Positions 24,783 to 33,183 of a stretch of 64,000 nt of DNA are shown here, one piece after another. Under the pieces are notes generated by a model, which searched no databases, was not told the origin of the DNA, and worked only from the letters and a program-made list of their open reading frames with translations. The number at the start of each line of letters is the position of its first letter. The stretch's first letter is position 1. The stretch comes from Desulfococcus sp041737845 (GTDB lineage Bacteria; Desulfobacterota; Desulfobacteria; Desulfobacterales; Desulfococcaceae): positions 45,306 through 109,305 of the forward strand of contig NZ_JBGSQX010000160.1 of assembly GCF_041737845.1 (NCBI RefSeq). Reading direction: 5' to 3'. A program made the translations under genes and the position numbers.

Positions 24783-26597
24783 ATGGCACAGGTAATCGCA
24801 GACCGAAGGGATGTGGATTTTGTTCTTCATGAACAGTTCGAGGTGGGAAAATTCAGCAAGACCGAAAAATTTGCCGAGTTTACCAAAAAAACAGTGGACC
24901 TGGTGATCAACGAGGCCCGGAATCTGGCGGTCAAGGAGATTCTGCCGACCCAGAAAATCGGCGATGAAAAAGGATGCACCTTCGACGGCGGGAAGGTCAC
25001 CGTTCCGGAAGAATTCCACCGGGTCTACAAGCTGTTCTGCGAGGGCGAATGGCTGGCCATGAACGAGGATCCTGCATGGGGCGGCCAGGGCATGCCCCGG
25101 ACCGTCACCCTGGCGGCCAGTGATTTCTTCAACGGCGCCAATTACGCCTTTGTCATGTATCCCGGCTTGACTCACGGCGCCGCGAAGCTGGTGGAGGTTT
25201 TCGGGACCGCCGAACAGAAACGCATCTTTCTCAAAAAAATGTATTCCGGAGAATGGACCGGGACCATGCTGCTGACCGAACCCGATGCCGGCTCCGATGT
25301 CGGGGCATTGAAGACGACGGCGGTCAAAAACGGAGACGGCACTTATTCCATCACCGGCAACAAGATCTTCATCTCCGCGGGCGAACACGACCTGACGGAG
25401 AACATCATCCACCCGGTTCTGGCCCGAATCGAGGGGGCGCCCGAGGGCACCCGCGGCATCTCCCTCTTTCTGGTCCCGAAATATCGGGTGAACCCGGACG
25501 GCAGCCCGGGCGAATTCAACGACGTGGTCTGCACCGGCATCGAGCACAAGATGGGCATCCACGGCAACGCCACCTGCTCCATGACCCTGGGCGGCAAGGG
25601 GAGTTGCGTTGGGACGCTTCTCGGGGAAGAGAACAAGGGCATGAAGGCCATGTTCCTGATGATGAACGAGGCCCGTGCCCTGGTGGGGATGCAAGGATTC
25701 TGCTGCGCCTCCGCATCCTATATGAATGCGGTCAATTATGCCCGGGAGCGGGTTCAGGGGAAACACCTGCTTCAGATGATGAAAGACGATGCCCCGGCGG
25801 TGCCCATCATCCAGCACCCCGATGTCCGGCGCATGCTGCTGAAGATGAAATCCCTGGTGGAAGGCATGAGAAGTCTGCTCTATTACCATGGATACCTGGA
25901 CGACCGGAAGCACCTCTCGGACGATCCGGCGGAAATCGCCAAATTACAGGGCATGATCGAACTGCTGACGCCCATCGTCAAGGGCTATGTGACCGACCGC
26001 GCCTTTGAGGTCTGCAGCGAAGGCATCCAGGTATACGGAGGCTACGGGTTCATCAGCGATTACCCCCAGGAACAGCTGCTCCGCGACTGCCGGATCACCC
26101 AGATCTATGAGGGCACCAACGGCATCCAGGCCATGGACCTCCTGGGAAGAAAGCTGGGCATGAACCAGGGGAAACCGGTGATGGACCTCCTGGCCGAGAT
26201 GAACAAAACCATTGCCGCAGCCAAGGAGGTCCCCGCACTGGAGGATTTCGCCGCCGATTTCAAGACGGCCGTGAAGAAACTGGGCGAGGTCGGCATGCAC
26301 ATGGGGATGACGGCCATGTCCCCCAAGGTCTTGAATGCCTTCGCCTTCGCCCACCCCTTCCTGGAGGTCACCGGCGACGTGGCCGTGGCCTGGATGCTTC
26401 TCTGGCGCGCAGCCATCGCCGGCCGGAAGATCGACGGCGCGGCAAAAAAAGACAAGGCGTTCTATGAAGGTCAAATCAAAAGCGCGGAGTATTTCATCAA
26501 AACCGTTCTGCCCATCACCCTGGGCAAAATGACCGCAATCCTGGCCAACAACGGGGCGGTCGTGGAGATCTCCGAAGAGGCCTTCGGAGGCAGATAG
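24783..26597 (+). CDS. acyl-CoA dehydrogenase (long form, C-terminal extension)
   Basis: FAD enzyme of 604 residues that oxidises acyl-CoA to enoyl-CoA, giving electrons to ETF. The core shows LTEPDAGSDVGALKT and QIYEGTNGIQ, with Glu443 in the catalytic-base position. About 140 residues follow the core, as in the 600-residue acyl-CoA dehydrogenases common in fatty-acid-oxidising anaerobes. It is probably co-transcribed with the tetR gene 35 bp upstream and ends at a terminator shared with the convergent acyl-CoA ligase. Medium- or long-chain substrates are likely, but chain length is not readable here. Confidence 0.93.
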   Translation: MAQVIADRRDVDFVLHEQFEVGKFSKTEKFAEFTKKTVDLVINEARNLAVKEILPTQKIGDEKGCTFDGGKVTVPEEFHRVYKLFCEGEWLAMNEDPAWGGQGMPRTVTLAASDFFNGANYAFVMYPGLTHGAAKLVEVFGTAEQKRIFLKKMYSGEWTGTMLLTEPDAGSDVGALKTTAVKNGDGTYSITGNKIFISAGEHDLTENIIHPVLARIEGAPEGTRGISLFLVPKYRVNPDGSPGEFNDVVCTGIEHKMGIHGNATCSMTLGGKGSCVGTLLGEENKGMKAMFLMMNEARALVGMQGFCCASASYMNAVNYARERVQGKHLLQMMKDDAPAVPIIQHPDVRRMLLKMKSLVEGMRSLLYYHGYLDDRKHLSDDPAEIAKLQGMIELLTPIVKGYVTDRAFEVCSEGIQVYGGYGFISDYPQEQLLRDCRITQIYEGTNGIQAMDLLGRKLGMNQGKPVMDLLAEMNKTIAAAKEVPALEDFAADFKTAVKKLGEVGMHMGMTAMSPKVLNAFAFAHPFLEVTGDVAVAWMLLWRAAIAGRKIDGAAKKDKAFYEGQIKSAEYFIKTVLPITLGKMTAILANNGAVVEISEEAFGGR

Positions 26598-26647
26598 AAA
26601 GAGATCCCCCGGGAGGCCCGATCGGATTTCAGCAGGATTCAAGAATC

Positions 26648-26681
26648 AAAACGGGGCGGCTTCAAAAGCTGCCCCGTTTTT
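26648..26681. terminator. bidirectional terminator
   Basis: AAAACGGGGCGGCTT pairs with AGCTGCCCCGTTTT around a short loop (one mismatch/wobble). It has A-runs before and T-runs after, so it can serve both the acyl-CoA dehydrogenase and the convergent ligase. Confidence 0.85.
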
Positions 26682-26738
26682 GTTATCAACCCCAGTTTCC
26701 GTCAAAAAGAGGTACCGCCCGTGAACCCCATCCCGGGG

Positions 26739-28430
26739 TTACTCCCCCTTGACCTCCGTCCGCAGATCCTTTCTCAATATTTTCCCGACGTTGGTTTTGG
26801 GCAGACTCTCCCGGAATTCAATTTCCACGGGCCATTTGTATTTGGCCAGCTTGTCCCGGCAATAGTCCAGGAGTTCCGCTTCCGTGGCCGACTCTCCTTC
26901 TTTCAGGACCACAAACACCTTGACCGCCTCTCCGCGGGTTTCGTGGGGGATCCCCAAGCTGCAGGCCTCCTGGATTTTGGGGTGCTGATAGAACACCTCG
27001 TCGATATCGCGGGGGTAAACATTGAATCCGCCGGAGATAATCAAGTCCTTTTTCCGGTCCACGATGAAAAAATAGCCGTCGTCGTCCATGGTGGCGATAT
27101 CCCCGGTATGGAGCCATCCCTCCGCCGTAAGGACCGCCGCGGTCTCCTCGGGCATGTTCCAGTATCCCTTCATGACCTGGGGGCCCTTGATGAGCAGCTC
27201 TCCCGATTCCCCGGAGGGGACATCGGCCTCGCCCGTATCGAGATCGACGATCCGGCACTGGGTATCGGAAATCGGCAGCCCGACGCTCCCGACCTTGCGC
27301 TTATCCTTGTTGAACGGATTGATATGGGTGACGGGGGTCGTCTCCGTGAGGCCGTATCCCTCGACGATCACGGCCCCGGTCTTTTCCTCAAATGCCCGGA
27401 TGACCTCCAGCGGCAGGGGGGCACTGCCGGAAAAGCAGCCCTTGATGGAGGTCAGATCCATGTGATCGATGTCGGGATGGTTGAGAAGCCCGATGTACAT
27501 GGTGGGCACCAGAGGAACGAAGGATGGCTTGAAACGGGTGATCGCCTTCATGAGCGGATCAGGCTGGGGTTTGGGCACCAGGATGTCGGTCCAGCCCATG
27601 TAGATGGCAAAATTCATGGCGGTGGACAGACCGAACACATGGAAAAACGGCAGGGCGCCCAGCATGATCTCCCTCCCCTTCTGGAAATCGGGAAACCACG
27701 CCGCGATCTGCTGGACCTGGCAGCTCAGGTTGGCATGGGTCAAAATAACCCCTTTTGAAACACCGGTCGTTCCGCCGGTATACTGATACATGGCCGTGTC
27801 TTCGAAATCGATGCCGGCTTTCGGGGGTATCGGGGCATATCTGGCGAGGAGTTTTTTCCACCGGTAAACATCGGGTGCAGGCTTGACATCGGCCGCCAGC
27901 TTTTTCTTCTTGGCGACCAGGGGAAAGAGCAGGTTCTTGGGAAAAGGAAGATAATCCCCGATGGAGGTGATCACAATCTGCCGGATGCGGGTCCGGGATC
28001 TGAGGTCGATCATCCGGTTCCCCAGCAGGTCAAGGGTAATCAGCAGCTTGGCGCCGGAATCCCTGAACTGGTGCTCCAGTTCGCGATCCGAATAAAGGGG
28101 GTTGTTCATGACCGCGATCGCCCCGATTTTCATGATGGCGTAGTAACTGATCACGCAGGGAATAACATTCGGAAGCAATATGGCGACACTGTCCCCTTTC
28201 CGGATATCCATGTCATTCAAACAGGCGGCGAAGCAATTCACCATGTCGTTCATTTTACGGTAACTTATCTCATATCCCTCAAAAATGGCTGCGACCTTGT
28301 CTGGGAATTCCGCGGCGGATCTTTCAAGAAATCCCGGCAAGAGCGTTCTTTCATAGGTCAGATTTTTTTGGATGCCAGGCTCGTAGCTTCGCTGCCAGAC
28401 AGCTTCCTGACAGTGGATATCCTTGGTCAT
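26739..28430 (-). CDS. long-chain fatty-acid-CoA ligase (AMP-forming)
   Basis: ANL-superfamily acyl-CoA synthetase of 563 residues that activates fatty acids with ATP and CoA. The P-loop-like QYTGGTTGVSKGVILTH, the GYGLTETTPV motif, the TGDIATMDDDGYFFIVDRKKD hinge and the C-terminal PKTNVGKILRKDLR lysine are all present. It lies between the acyl-CoA dehydrogenase and the EtfBA cluster on the opposite strand, completing a beta-oxidation entry module. Its promoter (28566-28595) has a palindrome related to the second TetR site type in this window. Confidence 0.94.
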   Translation of the reverse strand: MTKDIHCQEAVWQRSYEPGIQKNLTYERTLLPGFLERSAAEFPDKVAAIFEGYEISYRKMNDMVNCFAACLNDMDIRKGDSVAILLPNVIPCVISYYAIMKIGAIAVMNNPLYSDRELEHQFRDSGAKLLITLDLLGNRMIDLRSRTRIRQIVITSIGDYLPFPKNLLFPLVAKKKKLAADVKPAPDVYRWKKLLARYAPIPPKAGIDFEDTAMYQYTGGTTGVSKGVILTHANLSCQVQQIAAWFPDFQKGREIMLGALPFFHVFGLSTAMNFAIYMGWTDILVPKPQPDPLMKAITRFKPSFVPLVPTMYIGLLNHPDIDHMDLTSIKGCFSGSAPLPLEVIRAFEEKTGAVIVEGYGLTETTPVTHINPFNKDKRKVGSVGLPISDTQCRIVDLDTGEADVPSGESGELLIKGPQVMKGYWNMPEETAAVLTAEGWLHTGDIATMDDDGYFFIVDRKKDLIISGGFNVYPRDIDEVFYQHPKIQEACSLGIPHETRGEAVKVFVVLKEGESATEAELLDYCRDKLAKYKWPVEIEFRESLPKTNVGKILRKDLRTEVKGE

Positions 28431-28565
28431 TTATAGTACCTCCCCTCTTTTTTCTGGTGCTGCACTCCGTTCGTCATAGTCTTGCCCTTCCAGATGCAAT
28501 CCATTTTTCTATACCACATTTTTTCCATATACCTCATCCAAAATGCTTGACATAGGATTTTCGAT

Positions 28566-28595
28566 ATGATAGCGCATGACCGAGCGCTCGTTCAA
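28566..28595 (-). promoter_or_regulatory. acyl-CoA ligase promoter with palindrome in the spacer
   Basis: On the minus strand, TTGAAC (28595-28590) and TATCAT (28571-28566) are spaced 18 bp. The imperfect palindrome TGACCGAGCGCTCGTTCA (28577-28594) fills the spacer. Its ACCGA-N4-TCGTT skeleton matches the two operators around the second TetR gene (51187 and 51977). Confidence 0.5.
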
Positions 28596-28758
28596 ATACA
28601 GGAGGCCGACGTCTCTTGCAATGCCTTGGGATTGAAAATAAATACAGGAAAACGATTTTATTAACCGCGCCGTTACATTTTGATATTATTTTTTTGATAT
28701 TGTTCTTAATCGATCTGCCACTTGGATGACTACCAAAAAGAGACGCCAATCGATCATA

Positions 28759-28777
28759 CTGAATGAATATTCATCAG
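28759..28777. promoter_or_regulatory. partial copy of the TetR palindrome
   Basis: CTGAATGAATATTCATCAG contains a perfect 12-bp core (ATGAATATTCAT) matching the full operator at 28979-28996, about 220 bp downstream. It could be an auxiliary repressor site for the EtfBA operon or for the divergent ligase gene. Confidence 0.5.
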
Positions 28778-28947
28778 ATAATAACAGCCGCCTGTTTTTC
28801 CGAATGGCACCCGGACAGATCCTTGAAACATTGGCGGCGGTTTCGCCCGGAAAAGTCGCGTCCCTTTCCTGTCATTCTCGGGCTGCCTGATCAGTGTCAT
28901 TATCCGACGGCGATATTCAGCACCCGGCAGTACCGATTCTTTTTGTC

Positions 28948-28997
28948 TTGACAGGCCGAAAACGGGTTTGATACAAAATGAATGAATATTCATTCAG
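28948..28997 (+). promoter_or_regulatory. promoter and TetR operator of the FeS oxidoreductase-etfBA operon
   Basis: TTGACA (28948-28953), 18 bp spacer, TACAAA (28972-28977), immediately followed by the perfect 18-bp palindrome TGAATGAATATTCATTCA (28979-28996). A repressor bound here would cover the transcription start, the same geometry as at the tetR promoter. Confidence 0.7.
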
Positions 28998-29045
28998 TCG
29001 AATCCCAACTATATATTATCATTGAAAGGAGAATGAAAGCAAAAA

Positions 29046-31118
29046 ATGGAACCTGCGTTGATATCCCCGGCCCATTTCTCGGTTCTGGGCATCCCGACGG
29101 TAATTTTTTCCGTGCTGATTCCCGTTGCCGGGGTGGCGCTGTTCGCTTACATCATGGCGAAACGGGTCGCCCCCCTTGTCTTTTCAACCCCTGATTTCCG
29201 CTTCGACCGGATTCCGGAGCGGCTCGTGGCCGTCGCCAAACTCTGGCTGGGGCAGTGGAAACAGCCGAGATACCTGCTGGCGGGCGTGATCCACATCATG
29301 CTCTTCGCCGGATTCCTCATCCTCTCCATCCGGTCTTCCTCCCTCGTCATCATCGGCATCCACGACGGCTTCGTCTTTCCCGGCCTGGGCGGCGCCCCGG
29401 GCCACGTTTACAATTTCGTCAAGGATTACGCCGCAACCATCGTCTTTGTTGCGGCGCTGATGGCCGCCTACCGGAGGGTTGTCGTCAAACCCAAGCGCTA
29501 TGACGTGCCCGAACGCTACGGCAAGCCCCACACCGCGGAAGCTCTTTTCGTCCTGGGGATGATCTGCGGCCTGATCATCACCGAGAGTCTGTTCGAGGGA
29601 ACCCTTGCCGCCGCAGCCGTTCAAAAGGGCATGGCCGCCGAGTTCATCGCCCCCCTGACCATGGCATGGCTCTTCAAGGTCACCCTGACGGCCCTGCCCG
29701 TCGGGGCGCTCCAGGCGGCCCATGTGGCCGCCTACTACATCCACGACCTCATCTTTTTCTCGTTCCTCTGCTTCCTGCCCATGGGCAAGCATTTCCATGT
29801 CATCACGTCGATCTTCAACGTCTTCTTCATGAAGCTCGATAAGGGGACGGTCAAACCGGTGAAATGGGGCGTTTCAGACGACAAGCTCGACGAGTTGGAA
29901 TCCTTCGGGGTCAAGACCTTCGAGGACTTCACCTGGAAGCACATGCTCGACTTTTACTCCTGCGCCGACTGCGGCCGATGTTCGGATCAGTGCCCGGCCA
30001 ACGCCGTGGGCCGTCCCCTCTCCCCGCGGTTCATCAGCATCAAGGCAAGGGACTACGCCTTCTCCCACTACCCCCTGAATGGCCGGCTCAAGGAGAGCGA
30101 ACCCCTCATCGGCGGCATCTACGAGGCGGACGAGATCTGGTCCTGCACCACCTGCGGCGCCTGCGAGGAGGAGTGCCCGATCATGATCGAATACATCGAC
30201 AAGATGGTCGACCTGCGGCGGGGCATGGTCGATGCAGGCAACGTGCCCCAGTCCCTGCAGAAGCCCCTGAGCGCCCTTGAAAAACGCGGCAACCCCTGGG
30301 GCAAGATGGAGAAGAAGCGGGCCGAATGGGCCGTCAAGGACAAGGAGTTCAAGGCCTGCTGCCCGGTGAAGCTTTTAGAGAATGGGGAGACCGCCGAGAC
30401 CCTCTTCTTCGTGGACAGCATCTCCTCCTACGATGACCGGATCATCCAGATCACCCAGTCGGCCGCCCGCCTGCTGAATTCAGCCGGGATCGACTTCGGC
30501 GTGCTGGGCAAGCTCGAGAAGGACTCGGGCCACGAAGCCCGGCGCTTCGGGGAGGAGATGCTCTTCCAGAACCTCAAGAACGAGAACACCGAGGCAATCC
30601 TGGCCTCCGGGGCGAAGCGCATCGTCACCACGGACCCCCATGCCTACAACGCCCTGAAAAAAGACTACAAGGGCCTGCCGCCGGTCTTCCACATCAGCGA
30701 GCTGATCGCCGAGGCGGTCCGATCGGGCAAGGTCCGCCTCAACGGCAACGGGGACGCCGGCAAGGTCTACACCTACCACGACCCCTGCTACCTGGGCCGC
30801 CACAACAACCTGTACGACATCCCCCGGGATGTCCTCGACGCCATCCCCGGCATGAACCGGGTCGAGATGGAAAAATCCCGGGACCGCTCCTTCTGCTGCG
30901 GCGGCGGGGGGCTCATGCTCTTCTATGAACCCGTCGAGGAGCAGCGGATGGGTCAGCTCCGGGTCGAGATGGCCAAGGCGGCCGGCGCCAACGTCATCGT
31001 CACCGCCTGCCCGTTCTGCATGGTCAACATGGAAGACGCCATCAAGACCAGCGGCCTGGAAGGCCAGATGGAGGCCATCGACCTGGTGGAGCTGATCGAC
31101 CGGCACCGGGCGGCCTGA
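29046..31118 (+). CDS. membrane-bound FeS oxidoreductase, EtfAB:quinone oxidoreductase type (DUF224/EMO)
   Basis: Integral membrane protein of 690 residues that should move electrons between ETF and the quinone pool. The N-terminal third has five or six hydrophobic segments of the NarI/cytochrome b-like kind (for example VIHIMLFAGFLILSIRSSSLVIIG). A ferredoxin domain with CADCGRCSDQCP (about residue 305) and CTTCGACEEECP (about 366) follows. The C-terminal heterodisulfide-reductase-like domain ends with the CCGGGG motif near residue 616 and CPFCM near 655. EtfB starts 80 bp downstream. Such EMO proteins are known in syntrophic and sulfate-reducing fatty-acid oxidisers. It is likely repressed by the TetR protein encoded at 24.1 kb. 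Confidence 0.88.
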   Translation: MEPALISPAHFSVLGIPTVIFSVLIPVAGVALFAYIMAKRVAPLVFSTPDFRFDRIPERLVAVAKLWLGQWKQPRYLLAGVIHIMLFAGFLILSIRSSSLVIIGIHDGFVFPGLGGAPGHVYNFVKDYAATIVFVAALMAAYRRVVVKPKRYDVPERYGKPHTAEALFVLGMICGLIITESLFEGTLAAAAVQKGMAAEFIAPLTMAWLFKVTLTALPVGALQAAHVAAYYIHDLIFFSFLCFLPMGKHFHVITSIFNVFFMKLDKGTVKPVKWGVSDDKLDELESFGVKTFEDFTWKHMLDFYSCADCGRCSDQCPANAVGRPLSPRFISIKARDYAFSHYPLNGRLKESEPLIGGIYEADEIWSCTTCGACEEECPIMIEYIDKMVDLRRGMVDAGNVPQSLQKPLSALEKRGNPWGKMEKKRAEWAVKDKEFKACCPVKLLENGETAETLFFVDSISSYDDRIIQITQSAARLLNSAGIDFGVLGKLEKDSGHEARRFGEEMLFQNLKNENTEAILASGAKRIVTTDPHAYNALKKDYKGLPPVFHISELIAEAVRSGKVRLNGNGDAGKVYTYHDPCYLGRHNNLYDIPRDVLDAIPGMNRVEMEKSRDRSFCCGGGGLMLFYEPVEEQRMGQLRVEMAKAAGANVIVTACPFCMVNMEDAIKTSGLEGQMEAIDLVELIDRHRAA

Positions 31119-31197
31119 GCGGTGACGGGCGGCTGTGAATAAATCAACATTCTGTTCAATATTGAGCATTTAACCTAAAACCATCCGGGAGGAAAAT

Positions 31198-31980
31198 ATG
31201 GAAATTCTGGTGTGTGTCAAGAGGGTTCCCGATACCTCTGAAAACGAGATCCAAGTCAACAGCAAAGGCACCGACATCGAGCGGGACGACCTGGTCTACT
31301 CGGTCAACGAGTGGGACAACTATGCCGTGGAAGAGGCGATCCAGATCCGCGACCGGGTCGGCGGCACGGTGACGGTCATCACCGTCGGCGACGACGAATC
31401 CGAAGAGGTCCTGCGGCGGGAGATGGCCATGGGGGCCGACAAGGGCATCCTGCTGGCGGACGACGCCTTTGCATCGGCCGACGGCCGCGGGATCGCCACG
31501 ATCCTGAAGGCCGCGGTGGAAAAAGGAAAATACGACCTGATCCTGACCGGTGCCCAGGCCGACGACGGCGCCGGGCAGGTCGGCGGCATGCTGGCCGCCA
31601 TGCTGGACGTGTCCTATGCGTCCCTGGTGAATGTCATCGAGATCACGGACGACAAGAAGATCAAGGTCGGCCGCGAGATCGCCGGCGGCAACCAGGAGAT
31701 GAACGAAATGGCCCTGCCCTGCGTGCTCTCCATCCAGACGGGGATCAACGAACCCCGCTACGTGGGCATCCGGGGCATCCGGAAGGTCGCCTCGGTGGAG
31801 ATCCCGACCCTGGGCGCAGGCGACCTGGGCCTGGCCGCCGCCGCCGTGGCCCCGAAGGTGAAACGCCTCGACTACTTCGTGCCGGATATGGGCGAGGGCG
31901 CCGAGATGCTTGAAGGCAGCACCGAAGAAATCATCGAGAAAATGATGGAACTCTTGAAAGCCAAAGGAGGGATCAAGTAA
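31198..31980 (+). CDS. etfB: electron transfer flavoprotein beta subunit
   Basis: EtfB of 260 residues, beginning MEILVCVKRVPDTSENEIQVN and containing the recognition-loop and AMP-binding features LILTGAQADDGAGQVGGMLAAML and LPCVLSIQTGINEPRY. It forms the heterodimer with EtfA that accepts electrons from acyl-CoA dehydrogenases. GGAGGAAAAT precedes the ATG. Its stop overlaps the etfA start (TAATG). Its neighbourhood with the EMO-type oxidoreductase indicates a non-bifurcating role feeding quinone, though this is not proven by sequence. Confidence 0.96.
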   Translation: MEILVCVKRVPDTSENEIQVNSKGTDIERDDLVYSVNEWDNYAVEEAIQIRDRVGGTVTVITVGDDESEEVLRREMAMGADKGILLADDAFASADGRGIATILKAAVEKGKYDLILTGAQADDGAGQVGGMLAAMLDVSYASLVNVIEITDDKKIKVGREIAGGNQEMNEMALPCVLSIQTGINEPRYVGIRGIRKVASVEIPTLGAGDLGLAAAAVAPKVKRLDYFVPDMGEGAEMLEGSTEEIIEKMMELLKAKGGIK

Positions 31981-32954
31981 TGAGCCGACAGGTGTTTGCA
32001 TATATTCTTCACAAGAACGGCAAGGCCGATGACACGGCCCTGGAGCTTGCGGCCGCGGCCCGCAGACTGGACGCGAACGCGGAGGTCACCGCGGTGGTCG
32101 TCGGCGCAGGCCCGGACCTGGACAAGGTCGCGGGCGAGGTAGCCGCCGTCTACAAAGCGGTCTGGAAAATCGACAACGCGGCCCTGGCCTACCCCGTGGC
32201 CGACGTGGTGAGAAAAGCCCTCGTCCATATTCTTCCCAAGGGCGCCGTGGTCCTGGTCCCCCACGAGCATTTCGGGCTCGATCTGGCACCGGGCCTCTCC
32301 ATCAAGCTGGATGCGGCCTATGTGGCCGACGCCCTGGATTTTGCGGGCATGGACGGCGACAGCCTTACGGTCGTCCGCCAGGAGTTTTCCGGCATGGTCA
32401 GCACCCACGTGGCCTGCGACCTCGCCTCCGGGGCCGTCATCACCCTCCGTCCGGGGGCCTTCCAGCCCGATGAAACCCCTGCTGCCGGCGGCACGGTCAC
32501 CGACAAGTCGGGCGACGCGGGCGACCTATCCGTGGGCCGCCGCTACCTGGAAACCGTCGCGGCCGAGGTGGGCGACGTGGACATCACCAAATCGGAGATC
32601 CTCGTGTCCGTAGGGCGCGGCATCGAGGAGCAGGACAACCTGGAGATCGTCAAGGACCTGGCCAAGGCCATGGGCGCCGACCTCTCCTGCTCCCGCCCCA
32701 TCGTGGACGCCAAATGGCTGGAAAAATCCCGTCAGGTCGGCACCTCCGGCCAGACCGTCAGCCCCAAGGTCTACCTGGCCTGCGGCATCAGCGGCTCCTT
32801 CCAGCACATGGGGGGCATCAAGGGCGCCCCCTTCATCATCGCCATCAACAAGAACCCCAAGGCCCCCATCTTCCAGGTGGCCGACGTGGGGGTCGTTGCC
32901 AATATCCTGGAGTTCCTGCCCGAACTCACCGAGGCGATCGAAGGCGCAAAGTAA
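31980..32954 (+). CDS. etfA: electron transfer flavoprotein alpha subunit
   Basis: EtfA of 324 residues. The C-terminal FAD-binding domain is typical: SVGRGIEEQDNLEIVKDLAKAMGADLSCSRPIVD, then SPKVYLACGISGSFQHMGGIKG and FIIAINKNPKAPIFQVADVGVV. It is translationally coupled to etfB by a TAATG overlap and closed by a terminator at 32989-33030. No extra ferredoxin domain is present. Confidence 0.96.
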   Translation: MSRQVFAYILHKNGKADDTALELAAAARRLDANAEVTAVVVGAGPDLDKVAGEVAAVYKAVWKIDNAALAYPVADVVRKALVHILPKGAVVLVPHEHFGLDLAPGLSIKLDAAYVADALDFAGMDGDSLTVVRQEFSGMVSTHVACDLASGAVITLRPGAFQPDETPAAGGTVTDKSGDAGDLSVGRRYLETVAAEVGDVDITKSEILVSVGRGIEEQDNLEIVKDLAKAMGADLSCSRPIVDAKWLEKSRQVGTSGQTVSPKVYLACGISGSFQHMGGIKGAPFIIAINKNPKAPIFQVADVGVVANILEFLPELTEAIEGAK

Positions 32955-32988
32955 GGGATTCATCCACACAGGATGGACCCGTCTCCAG

Positions 32989-33030
32989 AAGCGGCCTGTT
33001 CCCCGGCGGGGGAAACGGGCCGCTTTGTTT
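32989..33030 (+). terminator. terminator after etfA
   Basis: AAGCGGCC pairs with GGCCGCTT, extended inward by the CCCC/GGGG part of the loop, and is followed by TGTTTG. It lies 35 bp after etfA. Confidence 0.7.
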
Positions 33031-33183
33031 GAAGACCGTCTCACAAGCGGCAACTGCCGGCATGTCAAAAAAAGCCAAAATACCCGGAACGGTCTCTTGA
33101 TTTTCTTGGGTTGCGCGTTAATTTGACCGAAGTCTTTCAATATCAGCCTAAACCCGGATGAATCATCACGGAGATCCGTACCC

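Larger units (their letters stand above)
28431..29045. other. 615-bp divergent regulatory region between the acyl-CoA ligase and the EtfBA cluster
   Basis: No gene is supported. Short frames starting inside the palindromes have no family-like sequence. The region contains the ligase promoter/operator (28566-28595), a partial TetR palindrome (28759-28777), and the promoter and full palindrome before the membrane FeS oxidoreductase. It is AT-rich in its middle (28620-28720). Confidence 0.7.

Noticed and set aside
28763..28951. Small open frame starting in the partial palindrome
   Set aside because: No ribosome-binding site, no family-like sequence; the ATG comes from the operator sequence.
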